Source of the DNA: Pseudomonas sp. RIT-PI-q
GTDB lineage: Bacteria; Pseudomonadota; Gammaproteobacteria; Pseudomonadales; Pseudomonadaceae
Assembly (NCBI RefSeq): GCF_001297125.1
Contig: NZ_LHPC01000051.1
Location: 124,001 to 188,000 of the forward strand
Direction: 5' to 3'
Length of the DNA: 64,000 bases
The notes under the pieces are model-generated. The model did no database searches. It saw only the letters and a program-made list of their open reading frames with translations, and was not told the origin of the DNA. Positions 36,850-45,875 of the stretch are shown here, piece after piece. Position numbers and translations under genes: made by a program. Positions within the stretch are counted from its first letter, which is position 1. Every line of letters starts with the position of its first letter.

Positions 36850-36945
36850 ATGGCCGATATCAACAAAGCCACAGCCGATTCAACTCGTCGAGCGGTCCTG
36901 GGCGCCCAAATGCCCAGCCACTACACTCGCACGCAAACCCTATAA
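36850..36945 (+). CDS. Possible 31-residue leader ORF
   Basis: ATG 36850 opens a frame of 31 codons with Pseudomonas-like codon use (MADINKATADSTRRAV...), ending 13 nt before the GTG of the membrane-anchored gene. A weak purine-rich site precedes it. No family recognised; may be a small protein, a coupling leader or chance. Confidence 0.3.
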   Translation: MADINKATADSTRRAVLGAQMPSHYTRTQTL

Positions 36946-36958
36946 AGAGGTCTTACCG

Positions 36959-37729
36959 GTGACGCCACTCATGATCACCCTGCTAGTCGTAGCCGGGATC
37001 GCACTATTGATCGCCATTGGCTACATGAACCATGTGGTGGAAAACAACAAGCTGGAAAAGGCCCGTACCAAGGTAGAACTCAACGATCGCTTGCGTCGCT
37101 GCGGTGAAATCACCGAGACCTTCCCGGGTCAGCTGATGACGCCGGCGCTCAAGCTGCTGTTGACCCGGCTGGAGCTGAACGTCTGCCAGCGCCTGCTCCA
37201 CCTGGAAAAAACCAGCGCCAACCTAAAGGCTCGCATTGGCGAACTGAGCGCACTGATTGCCCAGGGCGAATCGATCCCGGTCAACAACCCGCCGGCGCCG
37301 ATCCAGACCGAAGCCAAAGCCAAAGACGTACGTTTCCTGCTCGAAGCCCTGCACGGCCAAATCACCCGCGCCGCACACGATGGCTTCCTGCCAACCAACG
37401 AAGCCAAACGCTGGATCCGCGAAGTTCGCCACATCCTGGTCCTGCTGCACATCGAATTTTTCAACAACCTCGGCCAACACTCCCTGCAACAGAACCAGCC
37501 TGGCCAGGCCCGCCTGGCATTCGAACGCGGCGTGCAATACCTGCGCAAACAGCAGGAACCGCAGATCTACGCCGAACAGCTGGAATACCTGGAAAAACTC
37601 CTGGCTCGCGCCAACGCACAAGTCATGGACAACATCGCGCCGGTGGAAGGCGAAGTGAACCAATTGACCGAAGGGTTGAAAGACGTAGAGGCTGATGCGG
37701 ACTGGAAGAAGAAAGTAATCTACGACTGA
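36959..37729 (+). CDS. Membrane-anchored coiled-coil protein of unknown function
   Basis: 256 residues from GTG 36959 (GAGG 9 nt upstream; an ATG four codons later is possible). One N-terminal membrane segment (about 5-23) followed by a soluble, mostly helical cytosolic part with heptad-like stretches around 28-100 and a helical-repeat-like segment near 165-215 (QPGQARLAFERGVQYL, TPR-like). No domain recognised. Seems to be a conserved Pseudomonas gene beside this tRNA cluster. Its last 84 nt are duplicated downstream. Confidence 0.8.
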   Translation: MTPLMITLLVVAGIALLIAIGYMNHVVENNKLEKARTKVELNDRLRRCGEITETFPGQLMTPALKLLLTRLELNVCQRLLHLEKTSANLKARIGELSALIAQGESIPVNNPPAPIQTEAKAKDVRFLLEALHGQITRAAHDGFLPTNEAKRWIREVRHILVLLHIEFFNNLGQHSLQQNQPGQARLAFERGVQYLRKQQEPQIYAEQLEYLEKLLARANAQVMDNIAPVEGEVNQLTEGLKDVEADADWKKKVIYD

Positions 37730-37743
37730 TCAGGAAAAAGAAG

Positions 37744-37775
37744 AAAAGCCACCCAGACCGGTGGCTTTTTTTTGC
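37744..37775 (+). terminator. Terminator after the membrane-anchored gene
   Basis: AAAAGCCACC / GGTGGCTTTT stem with a 6-nt loop and T8. An identical copy lies 362 bp downstream. Confidence 0.9.
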
Positions 37776-37776
37776 C

Positions 37777-37879
37777 CTGTAGGAGCTGTCGAGTAAAACG
37801 AGGCTGCGATCTTTTGATTTTGCTTTTAAAAAACAAAGTCAAAAGATCGCAGCCTCGTTTTACTCGACAGCTCCTACAG
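37777..37879. repeat. Palindromic element, family E, copy 1
   Basis: Two arms of about 45 nt starting CTGTAGGAGCTGTCGAGT are reverse complements around a short AT-rich centre. Confidence 0.88.
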
Positions 37880-37891
37880 AAGGGTGGGGGC

Positions 37892-38004
37892 CATAGATCG
37901 AGCAAACATCAAAGCCGGAAGTGCCCCACCATGCCCTGCTCACCGGCCCGCGCCGCTTCGATGGCCGCGTTGAGCGCCAACAGGTTGGTCTGTTCAGCCA
38001 CGCT
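37892..38004 (-). pseudogene. Chemoreceptor gene remnant with a 393-bp internal deletion
   Basis: 37892-37932 matches the 3' end and stop region of the nearby chemoreceptor gene (38254-38294); 37933-38004 matches its signalling hairpin region (38688-38759). The 393 bp between those parts are missing. This is the far end of a tandem duplication unit; too short to encode anything. Confidence 0.85.
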
Positions 38005-38007
38005 GTC

Positions 38008-38091
38008 GAAGGCGAAGTTAACCAGTTGACCGAAGGCTTGAAAGACGTCGAGGCCGACGCGGACTGGAAGAAGAAAGTAACCTACGACTGA
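38008..38091 (+). pseudogene. Duplicated 3' fragment of the membrane-anchored gene
   Basis: Matches 37646-37729 at a constant offset of 362 bp with a handful of substitutions, keeping the same stop codon. No start codon or upstream part is present, so it is a non-functional fragment. Confidence 0.88.
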
Positions 38092-38105
38092 TCAGGAAAA
38101 AGAAG

Positions 38106-38137
38106 AAAAGCCACCCAGACCGGTGGCTTTTTTTTGC
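38106..38137 (+). terminator. Duplicated terminator
   Basis: Identical to the stem-loop at 37744-37775, 362 bp away. Confidence 0.85.
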
Positions 38138-38138
38138 C

Positions 38139-38239
38139 CTGTAGGAGCTGTCGAGTGAAACGAGGCTGCGATCTTTTGACTCTGTTTTTTAAAAGCAAAA
38201 TCAAAAGATCGCAGCCTCGTTTTACTCGACAGCTCCTAC
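38139..38239. repeat. Palindromic element, family E, copy 2
   Basis: Same arms as copy 1 at an offset of 362 bp; the central AT-rich part differs in length and sequence. Confidence 0.88.
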
Positions 38240-38270
38240 GGATGGATGGGGCCCATAGATCAAGCAAACA

Positions 38271-40234
38271 TCAAAGCCGGAAATGCCCCACCATCCCCTT
38301 CAACTCAATCCCCAACTGCGCCAGCTCAATACTGGAAGCCGCATTCCCCTGCATTGCCAACGAAGACTGATCGGCACTGGCACGAATACTCGTGACACTG
38401 CGATTAATCTCCTCGGCCACCGAACTCTGCTCCTCGGCAGCCGCGGCAATCTGCTGGTTCATCTGCTGAATCAACGACACCGCCGCCGCAATACTGCCCA
38501 ACGCACTCTCCGTCTGCAGCGCATCACTCACCGCCAGCTTCACCAACTCGCCGCTGTTCTGAATCTGCTGCACCGACGACTGCGCCGCCGAACGCAAGGC
38601 ACTGACCAGTCGCTCAATCTCCTCGGTCGATTGCTGGGTCCGCTTGGCCAGCGCCCGCACCTCATCGGCCACCACCGCAAAGCCCCTGCCCTGCTCGCCG
38701 GCCCGCGCCGCTTCGATGGCCGCGTTGAGCGCCAACAGGTTGGTCTGCTCGGCCACGCTCTTGATCACGCTGAGCACCGTGCCGATGTTCTGGATTTCCG
38801 CACTCAGGCTTTCAATGCTCGAACTGGCCGATGTCGCCGAGTCCGCCACCTGCTCGATCCGCGCCATGCTCTGGCGCACGACCTGCTGACCACTTTCAAC
38901 CTTGCCATCGGCCGTCTGAGCCGCCTGCGCGGCCTCCTCCGCGTTGCGTGCAACGTCATGCACAGTGGCGGTCATCTGATTCATCGCCGTGGCGACTTCC
39001 TCGGTTTCTTCCTTCTGCTGCCGCCCTCAAGGTTGGTCTGCTCCTCCCCCCCCGACAGCGTTTGCGCCGACCGGCCCAACTGTTCGATCCCCGCCTGCAA
39101 GCCGCTGACAATACTGCTCAGCCCCGCGCCCATTTTCTGCATGGCCTGCATCAATTGGCCGATCTCATCACGACGGGTCACCTCAACCGTCCCGCTCAAA
39201 TCGCCAGAGGCGATCTGCTGGGCGACACGGATCACACTGCGCAGCGGCGCCACGATCAACCGGGTAATCACCCACGCTGCGATCAGCCCCACCAGCAACG
39301 CCAACGCGGAAGAACCGATGATCAGCAACGAGTTCTTTTTCAGCTCCGTCTGCATCGACTGGTCTTCGGCGACATAGGCCTGATCCACGCGATCCACTAC
39401 TTGAGCGGCGCGCTGATGCAGCTGCTCATAGACGGTCTTTTCCTGTGCCAGCAGCCCGGTGTACTCGGCAAGCTTTTCGCTGAAACCGCTAATGTGCCCG
39501 ACCACTTCATTGAGAACAGTCTGGTAGCCCTCATCCTTGACCGTAGTTTTCAGCTGCTCAGCCTGAGTCAATGCCTGGTCGGCCTGCTCGATCTTGCCCT
39601 GCCCCGCGCTGTCGTCACCCTTGCGGCTCTGATCCAGGCGCACTCGGGCTTCGTTCATCGCCTGCAACATCAGCCGCGACACCTGGCTGACCTGATTGGC
39701 TTGCTCGATGAACTGCGCACCGTCCTTGCCCTCGGACTCCTTCAGAGCATAAGCGCCGTCATCGGCCAGTCCGGCCTGGAGCACGTCGAGGTTATTGGCC
39801 ACGCTGGACACCGACCAACTGGCCATTTCCAGCGCCAGGTCCTTGGCCTGGCTGAGTGAGACGAACTCATCAAAGGCCTTGCGATAAGCCCCAAGGGACT
39901 GCTCGACATCATTCATTACTGGCACGTTGGACGCAGACGCTGCCTTGAGTTCGTTGGCCAGAGCGATCAGGCCATCAACACCCTGGTGCAGGGCGTCGGC
40001 AGTTTTCGGGTTGCCGTGCAAGGCGTATTCCTGCTCGAGCAGGCGCACCTTGAGCAGGCCGCTGTTGAGCGACGACATCTGTTTGAGCCCGTCGAAGCGC
40101 TGACTGATGGTTTGCAGGGACCATACGCCGATGGCCGCCACCAGGGCTGTCAACAACAGCACCAGCACGAACCCTACTCCCAGTTTTTTCGCCATACCGA
40201 GGTTGGCAAAACGTCCTTGCACGGCCGAAATCAT
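38271..40234 (-). pseudogene. Methyl-accepting chemotaxis protein (HBM-type), frameshifted as read
   Basis: Two overlapping frames make one chemoreceptor. The 5' frame from ATG 40234 has a membrane segment at about 20-40, a long all-helical periplasmic region (about 45-285) resembling the helical bimodular domain of McpS-type TCA-acid receptors, a second segment and a HAMP domain. The 3' frame holds the methylation helices and signalling tip [27 protein letters not shown]. Inserting one base near 39025-39030 restores a 654-residue protein. Around the break a C8 run and a lost base look like sequence error rather than decay, as both halves are otherwise intact. Ligand class is inferred. Confidence 0.82.
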
Positions 40235-40342
40235 TGCACTTAGTCCCCTGACATAGTCTGTCGACGCAGATTCGCAACGGGCTTGTATCAACACAAGTCT
40301 CTGGCGTCGGAATAATGGCAAAAAGCTACGCCCACGTCGTTT

Positions 40343-41728
40343 TCAGAACGCTTGAGGTCGATCCAGAGCGGTAGCTTGAAAAAACGCCCGGGCACGCGGA
40401 TCACAGGCATAGGCCACATTGATACGCTGCCAGTCACTGGGCTCACCGGTGGGACTGAATGCCGTCGCCGAAGACAGCCGGACACCGAAGCGCTGTGCCT
40501 CGGTGAGCACCTGAGCGTAGTCGGACATCCGTGATCGCGCCCAAATGAACAAACCGCCGGCGGGCTTGCCGAAGACCTCCCATTCGGCGTCTTCAAGCAC
40601 TTGCAATGCGGCCTCCCTGTCGGTGTTCAAACGTAGGCGTTGGCGCTGTACCAACTTGCGATAGGCACCGCTGGCCAACAGGCTGGCCAGCACCGACTCA
40701 CAAAATCGTGAAGCGCCCATGCTGCTGATCATTTTGACTTGGGCCAGACGTGAAACAACGTCGGCGCCGGCCACGATAAAGCCGACCCGCAGCGAACTGC
40801 TGAGGGTTTTTGAGTAGCTGCCGACGTAGATCACATCCTCATCCAGGGCGGCGAGCCGCGTACCGGGGCCGCTGTGCAAATCCGCATAGACATCGTTTTC
40901 TATCACCTGCACGCCATGGGTTTTGGCCAGATCCAGGACCCGTTGCGCCACCACCGGTGCCAGGCTACTGCCCGTCGGGTTGTGATAGAAACTGTTGATG
41001 AATATTCCGCGCGGCCGGTGCGTGTGCAACAGCATCTGGAGCACGTCGATATCCGGCCCGCGCGGAGTTCGCGGCACCTCGAGCATGTTGACGCCGTGCA
41101 GCCTGAGCAAATCGAATAGCAGGGAATAACCGGGACTTTCCACCACCACGCAATCACCCGGCTTGAACAACGTGCGCACGATCAGGTCGAGCCCTTGGCT
41201 GGCGCCCGCCGTCGTCAGGATGCGACTGTCTTCCACCTCGATGTCCAGCGGCTTCAGGCGTTTGGCAATCTGCTGGCGCAAGGCAGGCAGGCCCAGCGGT
41301 GTGCTGTAGTTGAACAGGCCGGCCATGTCGGTGCGGCTGACCTGCCGGATCGCATAGCTCAGGTCGTCTGTCTCGCGCCAGCTCTCCGGCAATCCGCCAC
41401 AGCCCAGCTTCAGCTCGCCCAAGCGGCCTTGCTGATTCACTTCTGCGCCCTCGAACCAGAGCCCCTCCCGTTGCCCTTTAGCGACTTGCACCGGGGCGCC
41501 GACAACAAATCCCGCGCCAGGCCGCGTTGCCAGCACTCCCTGAGCCACCAGACGCTCACAGGCTTCAACGACACTGGACTGACTGAGTAAATTGATTCGC
41601 GCGATTTGCCGCACCGAAGGTAAACGTGCCCCCGGCGGTGCCTCGCTGTGATAGAGCCAGGCGGTTAGCGCGTCGACGATTTGCTGTACGACCGGCACCA
41701 ATGCCTGTCGATCGATTCTCAACTCCAT
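40343..41728 (-). CDS. MocR-type regulator (GntR domain plus aminotransferase domain)
   Basis: PLP-dependent transcription factor, 461 residues from ATG 41728. The winged helix (about 1-78) has ARLPSVRQIARINLLSQSSVVEACERLVAQG; the type I aminotransferase-like part has YNPTGS-like HNPTGSSLAP, and SYSKTLSSSLRVGF with the PLP lysine. MocR proteins sense amino-acid or vitamin metabolites. No obvious target lies beside it; the divergent region holds only a REP pair. Confidence 0.9.
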   Translation of the reverse strand: MELRIDRQALVPVVQQIVDALTAWLYHSEAPPGARLPSVRQIARINLLSQSSVVEACERLVAQGVLATRPGAGFVVGAPVQVAKGQREGLWFEGAEVNQQGRLGELKLGCGGLPESWRETDDLSYAIRQVSRTDMAGLFNYSTPLGLPALRQQIAKRLKPLDIEVEDSRILTTAGASQGLDLIVRTLFKPGDCVVVESPGYSLLFDLLRLHGVNMLEVPRTPRGPDIDVLQMLLHTHRPRGIFINSFYHNPTGSSLAPVVAQRVLDLAKTHGVQVIENDVYADLHSGPGTRLAALDEDVIYVGSYSKTLSSSLRVGFIVAGADVVSRLAQVKMISSMGASRFCESVLASLLASGAYRKLVQRQRLRLNTDREAALQVLEDAEWEVFGKPAGGLFIWARSRMSDYAQVLTEAQRFGVRLSSATAFSPTGEPSDWQRINVAYACDPRARAFFQATALDRPQAF

Positions 41729-41876
41729 GAGCAAGCAAACTCCTGTTCGTTTTGCGGGAGTCAGTTAATCACAGGAGCGGCCGACGGGATGTGCGACAAC
41801 GCCGCCAAAACCCTCGGTTCTAACCATTTGAAACACAATGCCGAGGCTTTCCCGGAACCATGAGGCAAATGAAAAA

Positions 41877-41973
41877 CCTGTGGGAGCGAGCCTGCTCGCG
41901 ATGAGGGAGTGTCAGTTGGCATCAATGCTGTCTGACACGCCGCCATCGCGGGCAAGCCCGCCCCCACAGGTTT
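41877..41973. repeat. REP-type inverted pair (family C)
   Basis: CCTGTGGGAGCGAGCCTGC arm, an internal palindrome (GTGTCAG...CTGACAC) and the complementary arm. The 267-nt gap holds nothing else recognised. Confidence 0.85.
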
Positions 41974-42001
41974 GGTGTTTCCTTCGTATCAGCGCCGGGT
42001 T

Positions 42002-42763
42002 TTAGAACGCGGTAACGCCACCATCCACTGCCAATGAATGCCCGGTGGTGAATGCGGCGCCGTCGCTGCACAGGTACAGCACGGCGCTGGCGATTTCCTC
42101 GACCTTGCCGATGCGACCGACCGGGTGCATGGCGTTGGCGAACTCGGCTTTTTTCGGGTCGGCTTCATAGGCACGGCGGAACATGTCGGTGTCGATCACC
42201 GCCGGGCACACCGCGTTCACCCGAATCTTTTTCTTGGCGTATTCGATCGCCGCCGATTTGGTCAGGCCGATCACCGCGTGTTTCGACGCGGCGTAAATGC
42301 TCATCTTCGGTGCAGCGCCCAAACCGGCTACCGAGGCGGTGTTGACGATCGCGCCGCCGCCCTGGGCCAGCAACAAGGGCAACTGGTACTTCATGCACAG
42401 CCAGACGCCTTTGACGTTGACGCCCATGATCGCGTCGAACTCATCGAGCGTACCGTCGGCCAATTTGCCTTTCTCGATCTCGATGCCGGCATTGTTGAAG
42501 GCATAGTCGAGACGACCGTAGGTATTCACCACTTCTTCCATCAGATTTTTTACATCGCTCTCCAGCGTGACGTTGCAACGCACGAAGGTCGATTCGCCAC
42601 CCGCCGTGCGAATCAGCGCTACCGTGCCCTCGCCCCCCGCCGTGTCCAGGTCGGCGACCACGACCTTCAAACCTTCGGCAGCGAATGCCTGGGCGGTCGC
42701 ACGGCCAATCCCATTGGCGGCGCCCGTCACTACGGCGACCTGGCCGGAAAACGTCATGCTCAT
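42002..42763 (-). CDS. Short-chain dehydrogenase/reductase
   Basis: 253-residue classical SDR with VTGAANGIG at 11-19, NNAGIE, catalytic Ser and Tyr-x3-Lys (YAASK). Substrate not identifiable. The 235-nt gap to the divergent CurA-like gene must carry both promoters; the two oxidoreductases may be related in function but nothing proves it. Confidence 0.9.
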   Translation of the reverse strand: MSMTFSGQVAVVTGAANGIGRATAQAFAAEGLKVVVADLDTAGGEGTVALIRTAGGESTFVRCNVTLESDVKNLMEEVVNTYGRLDYAFNNAGIEIEKGKLADGTLDEFDAIMGVNVKGVWLCMKYQLPLLLAQGGGAIVNTASVAGLGAAPKMSIYAASKHAVIGLTKSAAIEYAKKKIRVNAVCPAVIDTDMFRRAYEADPKKAEFANAMHPVGRIGKVEEIASAVLYLCSDGAAFTTGHSLAVDGGVTAF

Positions 42764-42998
42764 TGTTATGTCCTCGGAGAGAAGAATGCGGGGAATCGCG
42801 TGTTCGCAGTCTAGTCACAGGCCCCATGACGCGGCAGCACTATCAGAAGGCCGGTTGGGTGCTCATGAGTTGCAGTGATAAAACCGCCGGGGCGACTATC
42901 ACTGCACTGGATCGCGGTGCATTCGCCGCATCAGCCAAACTTGCGACATCGATCATGAAGGGCTATCAACAAGGCTTCATTCATCTTGAGTGCCTGTC

Positions 42999-44003
42999 AT
43001 GACTACCCAGACCAATCGCCAGTTCCTGCTCGCCAAACGTCCAGTGGGTGCGGCGACCCGCGAGACCTTCACCTATCAAGAAGTACCGGTCGGCGAGCCG
43101 GCGGCGGGTCAGATCCTGGTCAAAAACGAATACCTGTCCCTGGACCCGGCCATGCGTGGCTGGATGAACGAGGGCAAGTCCTACATCCCGCCAGTCGGTC
43201 TCGGCGAAGTGATGCGCGCATTGGGTGTAGGCAAAGTCGTGGCCTCGAACAATCCAGGGTTTGCCGTCGGGGACTACGTGAACGGTGCCCTGGGTGTGCA
43301 GGATTATTTCCTTGGCGAGCCGCGCGGTTTCTACAAGGTCGATCCGAAACTGGCGCCGCTGCCGCGTTATTTGTCCGCACTGGGCATGACGGGCATGACG
43401 GCTTACTTCGCCCTGCTCGATGTCGGCGCGCCCAAGGAAGGTGACACGGTGGTGTTGTCGGGCGCCGCCGGTGCCGTGGGCAGCATTGCCGGGCAAATCG
43501 CCAAGCTCAAGGGTTGCCGTGTGGTCGGCATTGCCGGTGGCGCGGACAAGTGCCAGTTTTTGATCGACGAGCTGGGCTTTGACGGCGCCATCGACTACAA
43601 GAACGAAGACGTCGTCGCCGGCCTCAAGCGCGAATGCCCGAAAGGTGTGGACGTGTATTTCGATAACGTCGGCGGCGATATTCTCGACGCGGTACTGAGC
43701 CGCCTGAACATGAAGGCACGGGTGGTGATTTGCGGCGCCATCAGCCAATACAACAACAAGGAAGCGGTCAAAGGCCCGGCCAATTATTTGTCGCTGCTGG
43801 TCAATCGCGCGCGGATGGAAGGTTTTGTGGTGATGGATTACGCCGCACAGTTCGCCGCCGCCGGGCAGGAAATGGCCGGCTGGATGGCCAAGGGGCAGCT
43901 CAAGAGCAAGGAAGATATTGTTGAAGGGCTGGAAACGTTCCCGGAGACGCTGATGAAATTGTTCAGCGGCGAGAATTTCGGGAAGTTGGTGTTGAAGGTT
44001 TAA
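42999..44003 (+). CDS. NADP-dependent MDR oxidoreductase (CurA/leukotriene B4 dehydrogenase-like)
   Basis: 334 residues from ATG 42999. Zinc-independent medium-chain reductase with YLSLDPAMRGWM, the nucleotide loop SGAAGAVGSIAGQIAKLKG and YFDNVGG. E. coli CurA reduces alpha,beta-unsaturated ketones such as curcumin; other family members act on alkenals. Likely reduces reactive enones. Confidence 0.9.
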   Translation: MTTQTNRQFLLAKRPVGAATRETFTYQEVPVGEPAAGQILVKNEYLSLDPAMRGWMNEGKSYIPPVGLGEVMRALGVGKVVASNNPGFAVGDYVNGALGVQDYFLGEPRGFYKVDPKLAPLPRYLSALGMTGMTAYFALLDVGAPKEGDTVVLSGAAGAVGSIAGQIAKLKGCRVVGIAGGADKCQFLIDELGFDGAIDYKNEDVVAGLKRECPKGVDVYFDNVGGDILDAVLSRLNMKARVVICGAISQYNNKEAVKGPANYLSLLVNRARMEGFVVMDYAAQFAAAGQEMAGWMAKGQLKSKEDIVEGLETFPETLMKLFSGENFGKLVLKV

Positions 44004-44026
44004 CCCTGTAACTGACTAAATCAAAA

Positions 44027-44115
44027 CCCTGTGGGAGCGGGCTTGCCGGGCGTGTCAGTTAGCATTAATGTTGACTGATACACCGCTATCGCGGGCAAGC
44101 CCGCTCCCACAGGTT
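44027..44115. repeat. REP-type inverted pair (family C), one arm shortened
   Basis: Arms CCTGTGGGAGCGGGCTTGCC and its complement, with internal GTGTCAGT/ACTGATAC-like palindrome; the left arm lacks a few bases found in other copies. Between convergent genes. Confidence 0.85.
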
Positions 44116-44124
44116 TAGCGGTGT

Positions 44125-44823
44125 TTAGGCGAGTTCGGCGACGACTGCGGCCAATGCCTTGGCCGGATCAGCCGCCTGGCTGATCGGGCGGCCGATCACC
44201 AGATAGTCGGAACCGGCATCCAGTGCCTGACGCGGGGTCAGGATACGGCGCTGATCATCCTGGGCGCTGCCCGCCGGACGAATCCCCGGGGTCACCAGTT
44301 GCAGCGACGGGTGAGCCGATTTCAAAGCCTGGGCTTCCAGGGCCGAACACACCAGCCCGTCCATCCCGGCTTTTTCAGCCAATGCGGCCAAGCGCAGCAC
44401 TTGCTCCTGCGGCTCGATATCCAGGCCGATACCCGCCAAATCTTCACGTTCCATGCTGGTCAGCACGGTCACGCCGATCAGCAACGGCTTGGGGCCGGTA
44501 CGCTGGTCGAGCACTTCACGGCACGCGGCCATCATGCGCAGGCCACCGGAGCAATGCACATTGACCATCCACACACCCATTTCCGCAGCGGCCTTGACGG
44601 CCATGGCGGTGGTGTTCGGGATGTCGTGGAACTTGAGGTCCAGGAACACTTCGAAACCCTTGTCGCGCAAGGTGCCGACGATTTCCGAGGCGCAGCTGGT
44701 GAACAGCTCTTTGCCGACTTTTACCCGGCACAGTGTCGGGTCCAACTGGTCGGCCAGCTTCAGTGCGGCGTCACGGGTAGGGAAATCCAGGGCGACGATG
44801 ATAGGAGTCTGGCAGACGGACAT
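44125..44823 (-). CDS. pyrF: Orotidine 5'-phosphate decarboxylase
   Basis: Final step of UMP synthesis. ATG 44823 gives 232 residues; the catalytic [10 protein letters not shown] (Lys and Asp) and the C-terminal VIGRPIS phosphate loop are present. Monocistronic, with a REP pair at its 3' side. Confidence 0.96.
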   Translation of the reverse strand: MSVCQTPIIVALDFPTRDAALKLADQLDPTLCRVKVGKELFTSCASEIVGTLRDKGFEVFLDLKFHDIPNTTAMAVKAAAEMGVWMVNVHCSGGLRMMAACREVLDQRTGPKPLLIGVTVLTSMEREDLAGIGLDIEPQEQVLRLAALAEKAGMDGLVCSALEAQALKSAHPSLQLVTPGIRPAGSAQDDQRRILTPRQALDAGSDYLVIGRPISQAADPAKALAAVVAELA

Positions 44824-45104
44824 GTGCGGGCTCTCAGGCAGGACGAAATCGGCGCGCATTGTAGCGGAACCAACGGCGCTGCGGGACCCGATGATCGGTA
44901 AATCGTCCCGAAGACTCAGGCAAGACTAGCCTTTTCGGCCATTGTGTCGAGCTTGATACCGACACGACACGCCTGCAACATCCTTCATCGCTGCCCTCGG
45001 CCGCCGCAACACGTCCTTACAGCACTTCCCGCCTCCGGGCCGGACGCCTATGCTGAAGCCACAACCTCGCAGCCCATCTTTGTGGTTGGCAGCCTACCTG
45101 GCAG

Positions 45105-45875
45105 ATGAACGCACGCATGCACAGCACCCAAGCACCCTTGAACGACGATCAAAAAGCGCCCGGCGACGACAAACGCTGGAGCATTCGCGCCCTGATCGTC
45201 GACGATGACGTCCCGATCCGCGAACTGATGATCGACTACCTCGCCCGGTTCAACATCCACGCCAGCGGCGTCACCGACGGCGCGGCCATGCGCGTGGCCA
45301 TGCAAGCGGAACACTTCGATGTGGTGGTGCTCGATCTCATGCTGCCCGGCGAAGACGGTCTGTCGCTGTGCCGCTGGCTGCGCGCCGAGTCGGACATCCC
45401 GATCCTGATGCTCACGGCCCGCTGCGAACCCACCGACCGGATCATCGGCCTGGAACTGGGCGCCGACGATTACATGGCCAAGCCGTTCGAACCACGCGAA
45501 CTGGTGGCGCGGATTCAGACCATTCTGCGGCGAGTGCGCGACGACCGCACCGAGCAGCGTGCGAACATTCGCTTCGACAACTGGCGCCTGAACAGCGTGC
45601 TGCGCCAATTGATCGCCGCCGATGGCCTGGTGGTGCCACTGTCCAACGCCGAATTCCGCTTGCTCTGGGTGTTCATCGAACGGCCGCGCCGGGTACTCAG
45701 CCGTGAACAATTGCTCGACGCCGCTCGCGGTCGCTCGATCGAAGCCTTCGACCGCAGCATCGACCTGCTGGTCTCGCGCCTGCGCCAGAAACTCGGTGAC
45801 GACCCCAAGGCCCCACAATTGATCAAGACCGTTCGCGGTGAGGGTTACCTGTTCGACGCCCGAGACATCGGCTGA
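45105..45875 (+). CDS. OmpR-family response regulator
   Basis: 256 residues. The receiver domain (about 28-140) has the acidic pair VDDD, phospho-acceptor Asp77 in VVVLDLMLPG and Lys in AKPFEP. The C-terminal winged helix (about 155-250) ends VRGEGYLFDA. An unusual hydrophilic N-terminal extension of about 26 residues precedes the receiver. It abuts the kinase gene. Target genes are unknown. Confidence 0.92.
   Translation: MNARMHSTQAPLNDDQKAPGDDKRWSIRALIVDDDVPIRELMIDYLARFNIHASGVTDGAAMRVAMQAEHFDVVVLDLMLPGEDGLSLCRWLRAESDIPILMLTARCEPTDRIIGLELGADDYMAKPFEPRELVARIQTILRRVRDDRTEQRANIRFDNWRLNSVLRQLIAADGLVVPLSNAEFRLLWVFIERPRRVLSREQLLDAARGRSIEAFDRSIDLLVSRLRQKLGDDPKAPQLIKTVRGEGYLFDARDIG

Noticed and set aside
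37720-38267. Two nearly identical 61-codon minus-strand frames (37720-37905 and 38082-38267) that could look like paralogous small proteins
   Set aside because: They read through the terminator and palindrome of the duplicated segment; similarity is explained by the 362-bp duplication.
38271-38984. Separate soluble chemoreceptor signalling protein of 237 residues
   Set aside because: Its start is an internal Met of the conserved signalling domain, and the upstream frame supplies the missing membrane and HAMP parts; one frameshifted gene fits better.
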